Below are positions 1 to 6,099 of a DNA stretch of 6,673 nt, one piece after another (the first letter of the stretch is position 1; the number at the start of each line of letters is the position of its first letter). This DNA comes from Acidobacteriota bacterium (lineage in GTDB: Bacteria; Acidobacteriota; Polarisedimenticolia; Gp22-AA2), in contig JACOUZ010000299.1 in NCBI GenBank assembly GCA_016177515.1, positions 1-6,673 on the forward strand, in the 5' to 3' direction. A program made the position numbers and the translations under genes. Under the pieces are notes generated by a model. That model searched no databases, had not been told where the DNA came from, and saw only the letters and a program-made list of their open reading frames with translations.

Positions 1-756
1 CTTATCTATAGATGTAGAATTAATAACTGAAGCTGCATATCCGGCTCCGAACCCGTTGTCGATGTTGACGACCAGAAGGCCGGCAGAGCAGGAGTTGAGC
101 ATCCCCATGAGCGCGGCCAAGCCCTTGATCCCCGTCCCATAGCCGACACTCGTCGGCACCCCTATGACCGGGACGTCGACCAGGCTGGCGACGATGCTCG
201 GCAGGGCCCCCTCCATACCCGCGACCGTGATGATCACCCGGGCTTCCAGAAGCTTGTCCTTGTGGTCGAGGAGGCGGTGCAGCCCTGCGATGCCGACGTC
301 GTACACCCGCTCCACCTTGTTCCCCATCACCTCGGCGGTCACCGCCGCCTCTTCGGCCACCTTCAGATCCGAGGTCCCGGCAGCCAGGACCAGGATCCCG
401 GGTCGCGCGGGACGCTTTCCGAAAGCCTCCAGGGTGATGGCCTGTGCCTTCGCGTGGTAGCGGGCCAGGCGGAACCGCCGGCGGATCTTCCGGAAGGCCA
501 TCGGAGGGACCCGCGTGACCAGGACCGGCTGTCTCTTCGACGCCACCTTGCCCATGATGGCGATGATCTGCTGCACGCTCTTCCCCTCACCGAAGACCAC
601 CTCGGGGAAACCGCGGCGGAGCTGGCGGTGGTGATCCACTTTCGCGAAGCCGAGGTCCTCGTATGGCAGGACCTTGAGGCGCCGCAGCGCCTCGTCCGGC
701 GACACCCTGCCGCGGCGGACGCGCTCCAGGATCTTCCTCAGCTCGACCGTGTTCAC
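1..756 (-). CDS. larB: LarB, nickel-pincer cofactor biosynthesis carboxylase/hydrolase (3' end cut by window edge)
   Basis: LarB carboxylates the pyridinium ring of nicotinic acid adenine dinucleotide and cleaves off AMP. This is the first step to the nickel-pincer nucleotide used by lactate racemase-type (LarA) enzymes, and LarE and LarC follow it. The reading frame gives 252 codons with no stop before base 1. The N-terminal LarB-specific part includes FPEVVFGEGK (50-59). The PurE-like C-terminal part includes AAGTSDLKVAEEA (125-137), PVIGVPTSVGYG (196-207), MLNSCSAG (219-226) and VVNIDNGFGAGYAA (229-242). Cys223 lies where the family has its catalytic cysteine, near 221 in the Lactiplantibacillus enzyme as I recall. 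The start is GTG at 756-754, with GGGAG seven bases upstream. It lies 23 bases after otsB on the same strand, so it is probably co-transcribed. LarB proteins are usually about 250 residues, so little should be missing. The last ten codons are unusually AT-rich. Family assignment is firm; cofactor use in this organism is inferred. Confidence 0.93.
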   Translation of the reverse strand, partial: MNTVELRKILERVRRGRVSPDEALRRLKVLPYEDLGFAKVDHHRQLRRGFPEVVFGEGKSVQQIIAIMGKVASKRQPVLVTRVPPMAFRKIRRRFRLARYHAKAQAITLEAFGKRPARPGILVLAAGTSDLKVAEEAAVTAEVMGNKVERVYDVGIAGLHRLLDHKDKLLEARVIITVAGMEGALPSIVASLVDVPVIGVPTSVGYGTGIKGLAALMGMLNSCSAGLLVVNIDNGFGAGYAASVINSTSIDK

Positions 757-763
757 TCTGGAT

Positions 764-768
764 CTCCC
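764..768 (-). promoter_or_regulatory. Ribosome binding site of larB
   Basis: GGGAG on the minus strand, seven bases before the GTG at 756-754. It lies in the short gap after the otsB stop and supports GTG as the larB start. Confidence 0.6.
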
Positions 769-779
769 GTGAGCGGGGA

Positions 780-1532
780 TTATAGCGTTCGCAGGGACAG
801 CAGCGCGGCAAGGAGATCGTCGATCTCATCCTGACTGCGCAGACAGTAGGCGGCGCGGGACGAGCGGCTGCGGCCCACCCTGATGGTCAGCAGGTGCGGC
901 ATGCCGGTGAGAGCGAACACGTCCTCGTCGGTCGTGTCGTCGCCGACGTACACGGCGGCTTCACACCCGGCCCCCCTCAACAGGCGGACGAAGGCGGCCC
1001 CCTTGTCCGGTGCCCCCGCGGGTATGACGTTCAGGCCCATCTTGCCCGGCACCACGCGCGCGCCGCGGAGACCTCGGATCGCACGCCTGAGGAGTCGTTC
1101 CGCGGCGTCCGGGTCGGGCGCTCTGCGGTAGTGGAGCGTCAGGGACAGTCCCTTGTCCTCGATCGTCTGTCGCCCAATCATCCATCGGTGCCCGGACAGG
1201 CGGCGGCGCCAGGCCCGCACGGTGCTGCGGAGTCCGGCCGCGCCGCGCCCCGCCCCGTTCCCTTCGGCGCCGTGGTTTCCGACCAGGCCGCGGACCGCCA
1301 CGCCCTGCAGGCGCGGTCTGAGATCGCGGAGGGCCCGGCCCGAGATCACGGCGCAGGGATACCGCCGGGCGAGGCGTGCGAGCAAACGCCGGGTCGCGGG
1401 CCGCATCCAGGCCCCGGAGTGGTCGTCCGCGATGGGCGCGAGCGTGCCGTCGAAATCAAACGCCAGAAGCGTGTCCCGCCCGGCGAGCTGATGCAGGGCC
1501 CGGAGACCCCGGCGCCCCAGGATGTGCCTCAC
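780..1532 (-). CDS. otsB: Trehalose-6-phosphate phosphatase OtsB (HAD superfamily)
   Basis: Cytosolic phosphatase that removes phosphate from trehalose-6-phosphate to give trehalose, the second step of the OtsAB pathway. The 250-residue length is normal for stand-alone OtsB. HAD motif I is FDFDGTLAP (25-33), with nucleophile Asp26 and acid/base Asp28. Motif II is ISGR (63-66, Ser64). The GNHGAE signature is at 85-90. A cap region contains EDKGLSLTLHYR (125-136). PGKMGLNVIPAGAPDKG (162-178) supplies the conserved lysines. Motif III/IV is VGDDTTDEDVF (196-206), with the Mg-binding aspartates. The start is GTG at 1532-1530 and overlaps the otsA stop in the sequence GTGA. A GGAG lies seven bases upstream, inside the otsA end, so translation is probably coupled to otsA. 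All catalytic residues are present. I see no signal peptide or fusion. Confidence 0.95.
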   Translation of the reverse strand: MRHILGRRGLRALHQLAGRDTLLAFDFDGTLAPIADDHSGAWMRPATRRLLARLARRYPCAVISGRALRDLRPRLQGVAVRGLVGNHGAEGNGAGRGAAGLRSTVRAWRRRLSGHRWMIGRQTIEDKGLSLTLHYRRAPDPDAAERLLRRAIRGLRGARVVPGKMGLNVIPAGAPDKGAAFVRLLRGAGCEAAVYVGDDTTDEDVFALTGMPHLLTIRVGRSRSSRAAYCLRSQDEIDDLLAALLSLRTL

Positions 1533-3781
1533 GCGGGGGCTCCGTCCACCTGCCGGACGTGCTCCGCCAGGCGGCCCGAGAGCCTCTCGTGCTGCCGCAG
1601 GCGCGCGGCATCCACGAGGATCTGCCCGGCCCAGCGATACACGTTGAACTCGGACAGAAGCAGGCGCATGGAGGACATGCGCGCCCGCTGCTCCTCGGCC
1701 GACATCGCCAGCGCCGACGCCAGGGCGGAGCTCGCCTGTTCCAGGTCGTACGGGTTCACGATCAGGGCCTCCGTGAGCTCCCGCGCGGCGCCGGTGAAGC
1801 AGCTGAGCACCAGCGCGCCGCGCTCGTCGTCGCGCGCCGCCACGAACTCCTTGGCCACCAGATTCATTCCGTCATGCAGGCTGCTGACGTAGCAGACGTC
1901 GGCCGCCCTGTAGTAGCGGAAGACCGCCGGTGGCTCGTGGTGCTCCCGGCGAAGGATGACGGGCCGGTAGGTGCCCCGGCTGAAGCGCGCGTTGATGCGC
2001 TCCTCGAGCCGCACCACGTTGCGGTCCAGCTCCTGATAGCGCGGGATGGCCGTGCGGCTCGGCGCCGCCAGCTCCGCGAACGTGAAGCGTCCCACGAGCT
2101 GGGGGAAGCGCTCGAGAAGCCGCTCGATCGACAGCAGGCGTTCTTCGATCCCCTTGGTGTAGTCGAGCCGGTCGACCCCGACCCCCAGGAGCGCGTCCGG
2201 CGGCAGACCCAGCTCGGCGAGGACGCTCGCCCGGCATTCGGCGACCGGAGGCGCCTTCAGCGCCCAGCTGTTCGGCCACTCGATGGAGATCGGATAGGCG
2301 CGCACCAGAGTCGTTCGCCCGTGCTGGATGACCGCGCGGTGCTCGCGATCGATGCGCGCCTCCAGGTACTGATCGACCGCCGCGAGGAAGTTGTTGCAGT
2401 GCTGCTGTGTGTGGAAACCGACGATGCTGCTACCCAGCATCCCCTGGAGGATCTCCTTGTGCCAGGGGCAGATGCCGAACTGCTCGGCGTTCGGCCACGG
2501 GGTGTGCCAGAAGGTCAGGATGGTGGCGCGCGGCAGGCGGTCACGGACGAGGCGCGGCGCGAGGGAGAAATGGTAATCCTGCATGAGGATGATCGGATCG
2601 GGCCCCTCGGCCTCCTCGGCGACGGCCGCCGCGAACCGGCCGTTGACGTCCCGGTAGTGGACCCAGTCCTCGTTGCGGAAGATCGGTCTCGCGTGGGCGA
2701 TGTGACAGAGCGGCCACAGCCCTTCGTTGGCGAACCCGTAGTAGTAGCCCCGCTCCTCCTCGGGCGAGAGCCAGACCCGGCGGAGGACGTAGGACTCCTC
2801 GCCGGGGGGGACGCGCAGGCGCCCTCGGCCGTCGGCCGCGTCGCGATCCGCCGAGCCGCTGCCGTGGGCGATCCACACGCCCGAGCAGGCCCGCATGACC
2901 GGCTCGATGGCGGTCACGAGCCCGCTGGCCGGGTGCAGGACGCGCACGCCGCCGTCGCGATCGCGGTCGTGGATGTAGGGCTCCCGGTTGGCCACGACGA
3001 TCACGCGCTCCCCGTGGAGGCGTTCCCTCAGCGTCCGCCGGAGCCTTTCCGGAGTCCAGGCGCCCGGCCCGCCCGCCGCCCGGGACTCCGCCGCCAGGCG
3101 GGCGATGAGGTCGCGCACGTCCCCCAGGACCGGGTGGAACTCGCGCCGTGGGGGCGTGCCGCGCAGGAAGCGCCGCAGCTCCTCGGTCCAGCTCAGCCAC
3201 GAGACCCGCGCCGCCAGGACGGTCATCAGCGCGGCCAGAACGGCCATGAGCGCGAACGCCAGGACCATGAACCAGGTCGTCGTGGCCTCCCGCCGGTCGG
3301 CGAAGCTCATGTCGTGGACCAGGATCACCAGCCCCGGCGGCCCCGCCTCCGCGAGGATCGGGAGCGCGTTGACGCGGACCCGCCCGCCGCGCAGCAGGAC
3401 GTCGTGGTGCCAGCTGGCGGCGCCGGCGCCTCCCTCCCCGAGGCCGGCGCGCGCCTCGGCCCCGATGTCCTCGCAGCCCAGCCTCTCGGGATACTCGGGA
3501 GTCGCGGCGACAGTCGCCAGAGCCGGGCCGCAAACGGCGGCGGCCATGATCCTCTCGTCCCGGGTGATCGACTCGAGAATGCGCCGCAGCGCGTCCCGGT
3601 CCCCCTGCCGCCAGTGGCCGGTCAGCCCCTCCCGCGTCCCGCGCACCGCGAGCCGGGCGCGCAGATCGACGTCCTCGTCGAACCAGCGCCGGCTGGTGGT
3701 GCTCACCAGAATGGACGCGCCCCAGGCCAGAAGGCCCAGCACGGCGACCAGAGGGACGGCGAAACGGATTGCCTGTCGCAT
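1529..3781 (-). CDS. otsA: Membrane-anchored trehalose-6-phosphate synthase: two-TM sensor-like N-terminus plus GT20 domain
   Basis: GT20 enzyme that transfers glucose from UDP-glucose to glucose-6-phosphate, making trehalose-6-phosphate for OtsB. From the ATG at 3781 it has 750 residues; OtsA of E. coli has about 475. Residues 1-255 are an extra module: membrane segment ~7-28, extracytoplasmic region ~29-168 with Cys84 and Cys103, second membrane segment ~169-190, and a HAMP-like linker ~192-235. The catalytic part carries VVANREPY (262-269, Arg266), YYYGFANEGLWPLCH (346-360), MQDYHFSLAP (400-409), GVDRLDYTKG (535-544, Arg538 and Lys543 for UDP-glucose phosphates), LEERIN (592-597, Arg595) and LHDGMNLVAKEFVAA (635-649). 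Against E. coli OtsA recalled from memory, the glucose-6-phosphate-binding Arg, Tyr, Trp and Arg are all kept. An in-frame TTG at 3820-3818 would add 13 residues. I chose the ATG because it precedes the basic-hydrophobic anchor directly. Neither start has a clear ribosome site. Another phosphorylated acceptor cannot be excluded. Confidence 0.92.
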   Translation of the reverse strand: MRQAIRFAVPLVAVLGLLAWGASILVSTTSRRWFDEDVDLRARLAVRGTREGLTGHWRQGDRDALRRILESITRDERIMAAAVCGPALATVAATPEYPERLGCEDIGAEARAGLGEGGAGAASWHHDVLLRGGRVRVNALPILAEAGPPGLVILVHDMSFADRREATTTWFMVLAFALMAVLAALMTVLAARVSWLSWTEELRRFLRGTPPRREFHPVLGDVRDLIARLAAESRAAGGPGAWTPERLRRTLRERLHGERVIVVANREPYIHDRDRDGGVRVLHPASGLVTAIEPVMRACSGVWIAHGSGSADRDAADGRGRLRVPPGEESYVLRRVWLSPEEERGYYYGFANEGLWPLCHIAHARPIFRNEDWVHYRDVNGRFAAAVAEEAEGPDPIILMQDYHFSLAPRLVRDRLPRATILTFWHTPWPNAEQFGICPWHKEILQGMLGSSIVGFHTQQHCNNFLAAVDQYLEARIDREHRAVIQHGRTTLVRAYPISIEWPNSWALKAPPVAECRASVLAELGLPPDALLGVGVDRLDYTKGIEERLLSIERLLERFPQLVGRFTFAELAAPSRTAIPRYQELDRNVVRLEERINARFSRGTYRPVILRREHHEPPAVFRYYRAADVCYVSSLHDGMNLVAKEFVAARDDERGALVLSCFTGAARELTEALIVNPYDLEQASSALASALAMSAEEQRARMSSMRLLLSEFNVYRWAGQILVDAARLRQHERLSGRLAEHVRQVDGAPA
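1540..1543 (-). promoter_or_regulatory. Ribosome binding site of otsB
   Basis: GGAG on the minus strand, seven bases before the otsB GTG and inside the last codons of otsA. It supports the GTG start that overlaps the otsA stop, and it allows re-initiation by ribosomes finishing otsA. Confidence 0.5.
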
Positions 3782-3881
3782 GTGAGCACGATCTAAGCAC
3801 GGAATCCGGGTTGAGGACAAGCGACGATCGTGTACTCTTCAGGCGGCGTCGAGCGGCCTGCGGGATGCGGAGGCGGACACC
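3782..3881. promoter_or_regulatory. Divergent promoter region between otsA and the GH15 gene
   Basis: The only upstream space for both transcription units. For otsA (minus strand), TTGTCC at 3820-3815 and TTAGAT at 3796-3791 are 18 bases apart. Transcription would then begin close to the ATG at 3781, giving a nearly leaderless message, which fits the lack of a ribosome site. For GH15 (plus strand), TTGAGG at 3811-3816 and TACTCT at 3833-3838 are 16 bases apart. The two -35 candidates overlap at 3815-3816. An eight-base palindrome, ACGATCGT, lies at 3824-3831 and could be an operator half or chance. The boxes match the sigma-70 consensus weakly, particularly the -10 elements (three of six bases), so these assignments are tentative. 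Confidence 0.3.
3869..3873 (+). promoter_or_regulatory. Ribosome binding site of the GH15 gene
   Basis: GGAGG eight bases before the GTG at 3882. This strong site fixes the GTG start, which agrees with the family's usual N-terminus (the protein begins MRLEDLGMIGNCQ). Confidence 0.7.
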
Positions 3882-5648
3882 GTGCGTCTCGAAGACCTGG
3901 GGATGATCGGCAACTGCCAGATCGCCGCGCTGGTCTCCCGAACCGGGGAGATCGTCTGGTGCTGCCTCCCGAAGTTCGACTCGGAGCCGGTTTTCTCGGC
4001 GCTCCTCGACCACGAGCGCGGCGGCCGCTTTGCCGTGGCTCCGGCCGGCGGATCGCCCGGGACGCAGCGCTATCTCCCGAACACGAACGTTCTCGAGACG
4101 GCCTTCACGGAGCCCGAAGGGTCGTTCCGGGTCGTCGATTTCGCGCCGCGGTTCCTGCAGCACGACCGGTCCGTCCGCCCCACGCAGGTCGTGCGCATCG
4201 TGGAGCCGCACGCCGGCGCGCCCCGCGTCCGCGTCCTCTGCGAGCCGCAGCTCGGCTGGTCCAGGGGCGTCCCTTCCCTCGTGCAGGGCTCCAACCACGT
4301 GAACTTTGAGGGTTTTCCGGGGGCGCTCCGCCTCACCACGGACATCCCCCTGTCCTACCTGGGGGGCCAGGCGTTCGGGCTCACGGAGCGCCGGTATCTG
4401 GTCCTTTCGTGGGGGGAGCCGGTGGAACAGCCTCTCCCGGCCCTGTGCGAGCGGCTCCTCGGCGAGACGGTGCGCTACTGGCAGCGATGGGTCAAGCACT
4501 GCAACGTGCCGCCGCTCTTCCAGGACGAGGTCATCCGCTCCGCCCTGGCGCTCAAGCTGCACTTCTTCGAGGACACGGGGGCCATCGTGGCGGCGACCAC
4601 CACCTCGATCCCGGAAGCCCCCGGGAGCGGGCGGACCTGGGACTACCGCTACTGCTGGCTGCGGGATTCCGCCTATGTCCTGGGGGCGTTTCGCCTCCTC
4701 GGCCACTTCGAGGAGCGGGAGCGCTTCGTGCATTACCTCCTGGACATCGTGGCCAGGAACCCCTCGCTGGACCTGGCGCCCGTCTACCGCATCGACGGCA
4801 CCACCGATCTCGAGGAGCGCATCCTCGAGGACTGGCCCGGGTTCGAGGGGGAGACTCCCGTTCGCGTCGGCAACGCGGCGGTCGCGTACCGGCAGCACGA
4901 CATCTTCGGGGAGATGGTTCTGGCGCTGGCGCCCGTCATGCTCGACCAGCGCTTCCGCGCCGACCAGACGTCCGAGACCCTGGATCTTCTCGAGCGCCTG
5001 GCCCGCAAGGCCGTCTCGGTCTCCGGCTCGCCGGACGCGGGGATCTGGGAGCACCGGAGCGACCTCAGGCCCCGGACCTTTTCCAGCCTCATGTGCTGGG
5101 CCGCGGCCGATCGGATGGCGCGCGTGGCCGCGATCCATGCTCCGGAGAGGGAGGACGAATACCGGGCGGCCGCCCGGCGGATCCACGAGGAGATCCAGGC
5201 CAGGACCTGGAACGCCGACCTGGGCGCCTTCGCCGCGGCCTACGGCGGGCGAGACCTCGACGCGGCGATGCTGCAGATGGTCCCCCTGCACTTCCTGCCC
5301 CCGGGCGACGCGCGGCTCCGCTCCAGCGTGGACGCCATCTGGAAGGGGCTGGCGCGGGACGGATGGCTGTTCCGCTATCACCACGACGACGGCTTCGGCG
5401 CGCCGACGGTGGCGTTCATTCTCTGCACCTTCTGGCTGGTCGAGGCCCTGGCCGCGACGGGACGCCGCGACGAGGCCCGCGAAGTGTTCGACCGCGCGCG
5501 CTCCGCCCTCTCGCCCCTCGGACTTCTCGCCGAGGACTACCAGACTTCCAACCTCAGGATGTGGGGGAATTTTCCCCAGGCCTACTCGCACGTGGGGCTG
5601 ATCCACGCCGCCTTCGCGGCCTCACCGCGGTGGGCGGATATTCTGTGA
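3882..5648 (+). CDS. Glycoside hydrolase family 15 protein (glucoamylase/glucodextranase/trehalase family)
   Basis: Inverting alpha-glucosidase of family GH15, whose members release glucose from alpha-glucans or hydrolyse trehalose. Its 588 residues match the ~600-residue bacterial GH15 proteins. An N-terminal beta domain covers about 1-200, starting with LEDLGMIGNCQIAALVS. The alpha/alpha barrel covers about 215-588. Visible signatures are TWDYRYCWLRD (252-262), RVGNAA (328-333), GIWEHR (387-392, Glu390 as general acid), LLAEDYQ (548-554, Glu551 as catalytic base) and WGNFPQAYSHVGLI (561-574). No signal peptide or membrane segment is visible, so it should be cytosolic. The start is GTG with GGAGG eight bases upstream. 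It is transcribed divergently from otsA-otsB. Similar trehalose/GH15 gene neighbourhoods occur in other bacteria, as far as I know. Trehalose is therefore a plausible substrate, but specificity cannot be read from sequence; maltosides or a glucan are alternatives. Confidence 0.94.
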   Translation: MRLEDLGMIGNCQIAALVSRTGEIVWCCLPKFDSEPVFSALLDHERGGRFAVAPAGGSPGTQRYLPNTNVLETAFTEPEGSFRVVDFAPRFLQHDRSVRPTQVVRIVEPHAGAPRVRVLCEPQLGWSRGVPSLVQGSNHVNFEGFPGALRLTTDIPLSYLGGQAFGLTERRYLVLSWGEPVEQPLPALCERLLGETVRYWQRWVKHCNVPPLFQDEVIRSALALKLHFFEDTGAIVAATTTSIPEAPGSGRTWDYRYCWLRDSAYVLGAFRLLGHFEERERFVHYLLDIVARNPSLDLAPVYRIDGTTDLEERILEDWPGFEGETPVRVGNAAVAYRQHDIFGEMVLALAPVMLDQRFRADQTSETLDLLERLARKAVSVSGSPDAGIWEHRSDLRPRTFSSLMCWAAADRMARVAAIHAPEREDEYRAAARRIHEEIQARTWNADLGAFAAAYGGRDLDAAMLQMVPLHFLPPGDARLRSSVDAIWKGLARDGWLFRYHHDDGFGAPTVAFILCTFWLVEALAATGRRDEAREVFDRARSALSPLGLLAEDYQTSNLRMWGNFPQAYSHVGLIHAAFAASPRWADIL

Positions 5649-5650
5649 GT

Positions 5651-5692
5651 GCTGGCCCTCGCCGAGCCCGGGGCCCTTTGGCCAGCCCGGGG
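5651..5692 (+). terminator. Possible terminator hairpin after the GH15 gene (no U-tract)
   Basis: A few bases after the GH15 stop the sequence can fold in two competing ways. GCTGGCC at 5651-5657 is complementary to GGCCAGC at 5680-5686. Alternatively, CCCGG at 5667-5671 plus GGCC at 5672-5675 pair with GGCC at 5680-5683 and CCGGG at 5687-5691, around a CTTT loop. The stems are very GC-rich but no T-run follows. It may slow polymerase or end a message with Rho, or simply reflect high GC content. Confidence 0.3.
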
Positions 5693-5847
5693 GCGTGCCG
5701 GAGCGGAGCGAAGGCCGGCGCAAGGGGAGAAGTGCAACACGCCCGCTGCGCCCGGGACGCGACGGCTGTGACGGACGCACGGCACGCGTTGTCGCGGAAA
5801 TCAGATCACTGAGGAGAAGTGCGGCCGGCGCGGCCGTTGCCCCGGAG

Positions 5848-5948
5848 TCCGCGTCTCGCCCAAGCGCACCTTGCACCTTATGCCGCGTGGACCGGAGCGC
5901 TCCGCGCGGAGGGCCACGCCGGCATAAGTCCCGCTTGGCGAGCGCGGA
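5848..5948. repeat. ~101-nt nested imperfect palindrome (hairpin-forming element)
   Basis: The outer stem pairs 5848-5866 with 5932-5948: 17 Watson-Crick pairs, with single-base bulges at T5854 and C5859. The inner stem pairs 5877-5893 (CTTATGCCGCGTGGACC) with 5912-5928 (GGCCACGCCGGCATAAG): 16 pairs, with bulges at C5919 and A5891. An asymmetric loop of ten and three bases separates the two stems. The ten-base side lies within a tandem GCACCTT repeat (5866-5879). The apex holds two overlapping perfect palindromes, CGGAGCGCTCCG (5893-5904) and CTCCGCGCGGAG (5900-5911). It lies between two convergent genes. It could be a REP/BIME-like or MITE-like repeat, a bidirectional transcription barrier, or a structured RNA. 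The pairing is seen directly; the role is unknown. Confidence 0.6.
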
Positions 5949-6099
5949 TAGCAGTGCGCATTACTTCCGTTGGTCTACGCCTTTGCCCCCAACTTCTTTC
6001 GCCTCCTGAGCCTTGCGGATGGCTGGGATCAGGAGATCTAATGGGATTACGGACATCTCCATGGGACGTGGTTCGTAGATGAGTTCGGAAACGTATACC

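Larger units (their letters stand above)
5649..6099. other. Intergenic region between convergent genes, no convincing CDS
   Basis: These 451 bases separate the GH15 stop from the stop of the convergent minus-strand gene. Open frames cross it, but they show no recognisable domain. They are rich in Arg, Pro and Ser, as expected from random GC-rich DNA, and run straight through the palindrome. The only apparent ribosome site, GAGGAG at 5811-5816, is two bases from a GTG, which is too close. It contains a hairpin at the left, a large nested palindrome in the middle (5848-5948), and from about 5950 onward less GC-rich sequence in which I see no further signal. Confidence 0.6.

Noticed and set aside
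1376..3796. 806-codon open frame on the plus strand opposite otsA
   Set aside because: Its protein is low-complexity, rich in Arg, Ala, Pro, Gly and Asp, with no domain. It mirrors otsA, whose GT20 motifs are unambiguous. GC-rich third positions commonly keep the opposite strand open.
2541..5606. 1021-codon minus-strand open frame opposite GH15 and running into otsA
   Set aside because: It spans the divergent promoter region and overlaps two well-identified genes in the wrong frame, with no recognisable motif. It is an antisense shadow.
5848..5948. Integron attC site
   Set aside because: Length and extrahelical bases are reminiscent, but the ends lack the RYYYAAC and GTTRRRY core sites, and there is no integrase or cassette array.
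5819..6082. Small plus-strand ORF preceded by GAGGAG
   Set aside because: The ribosome-like site is only two bases from the GTG. The product has no recognisable feature, and the frame passes through the palindrome and into the converging gene's 3' flank.
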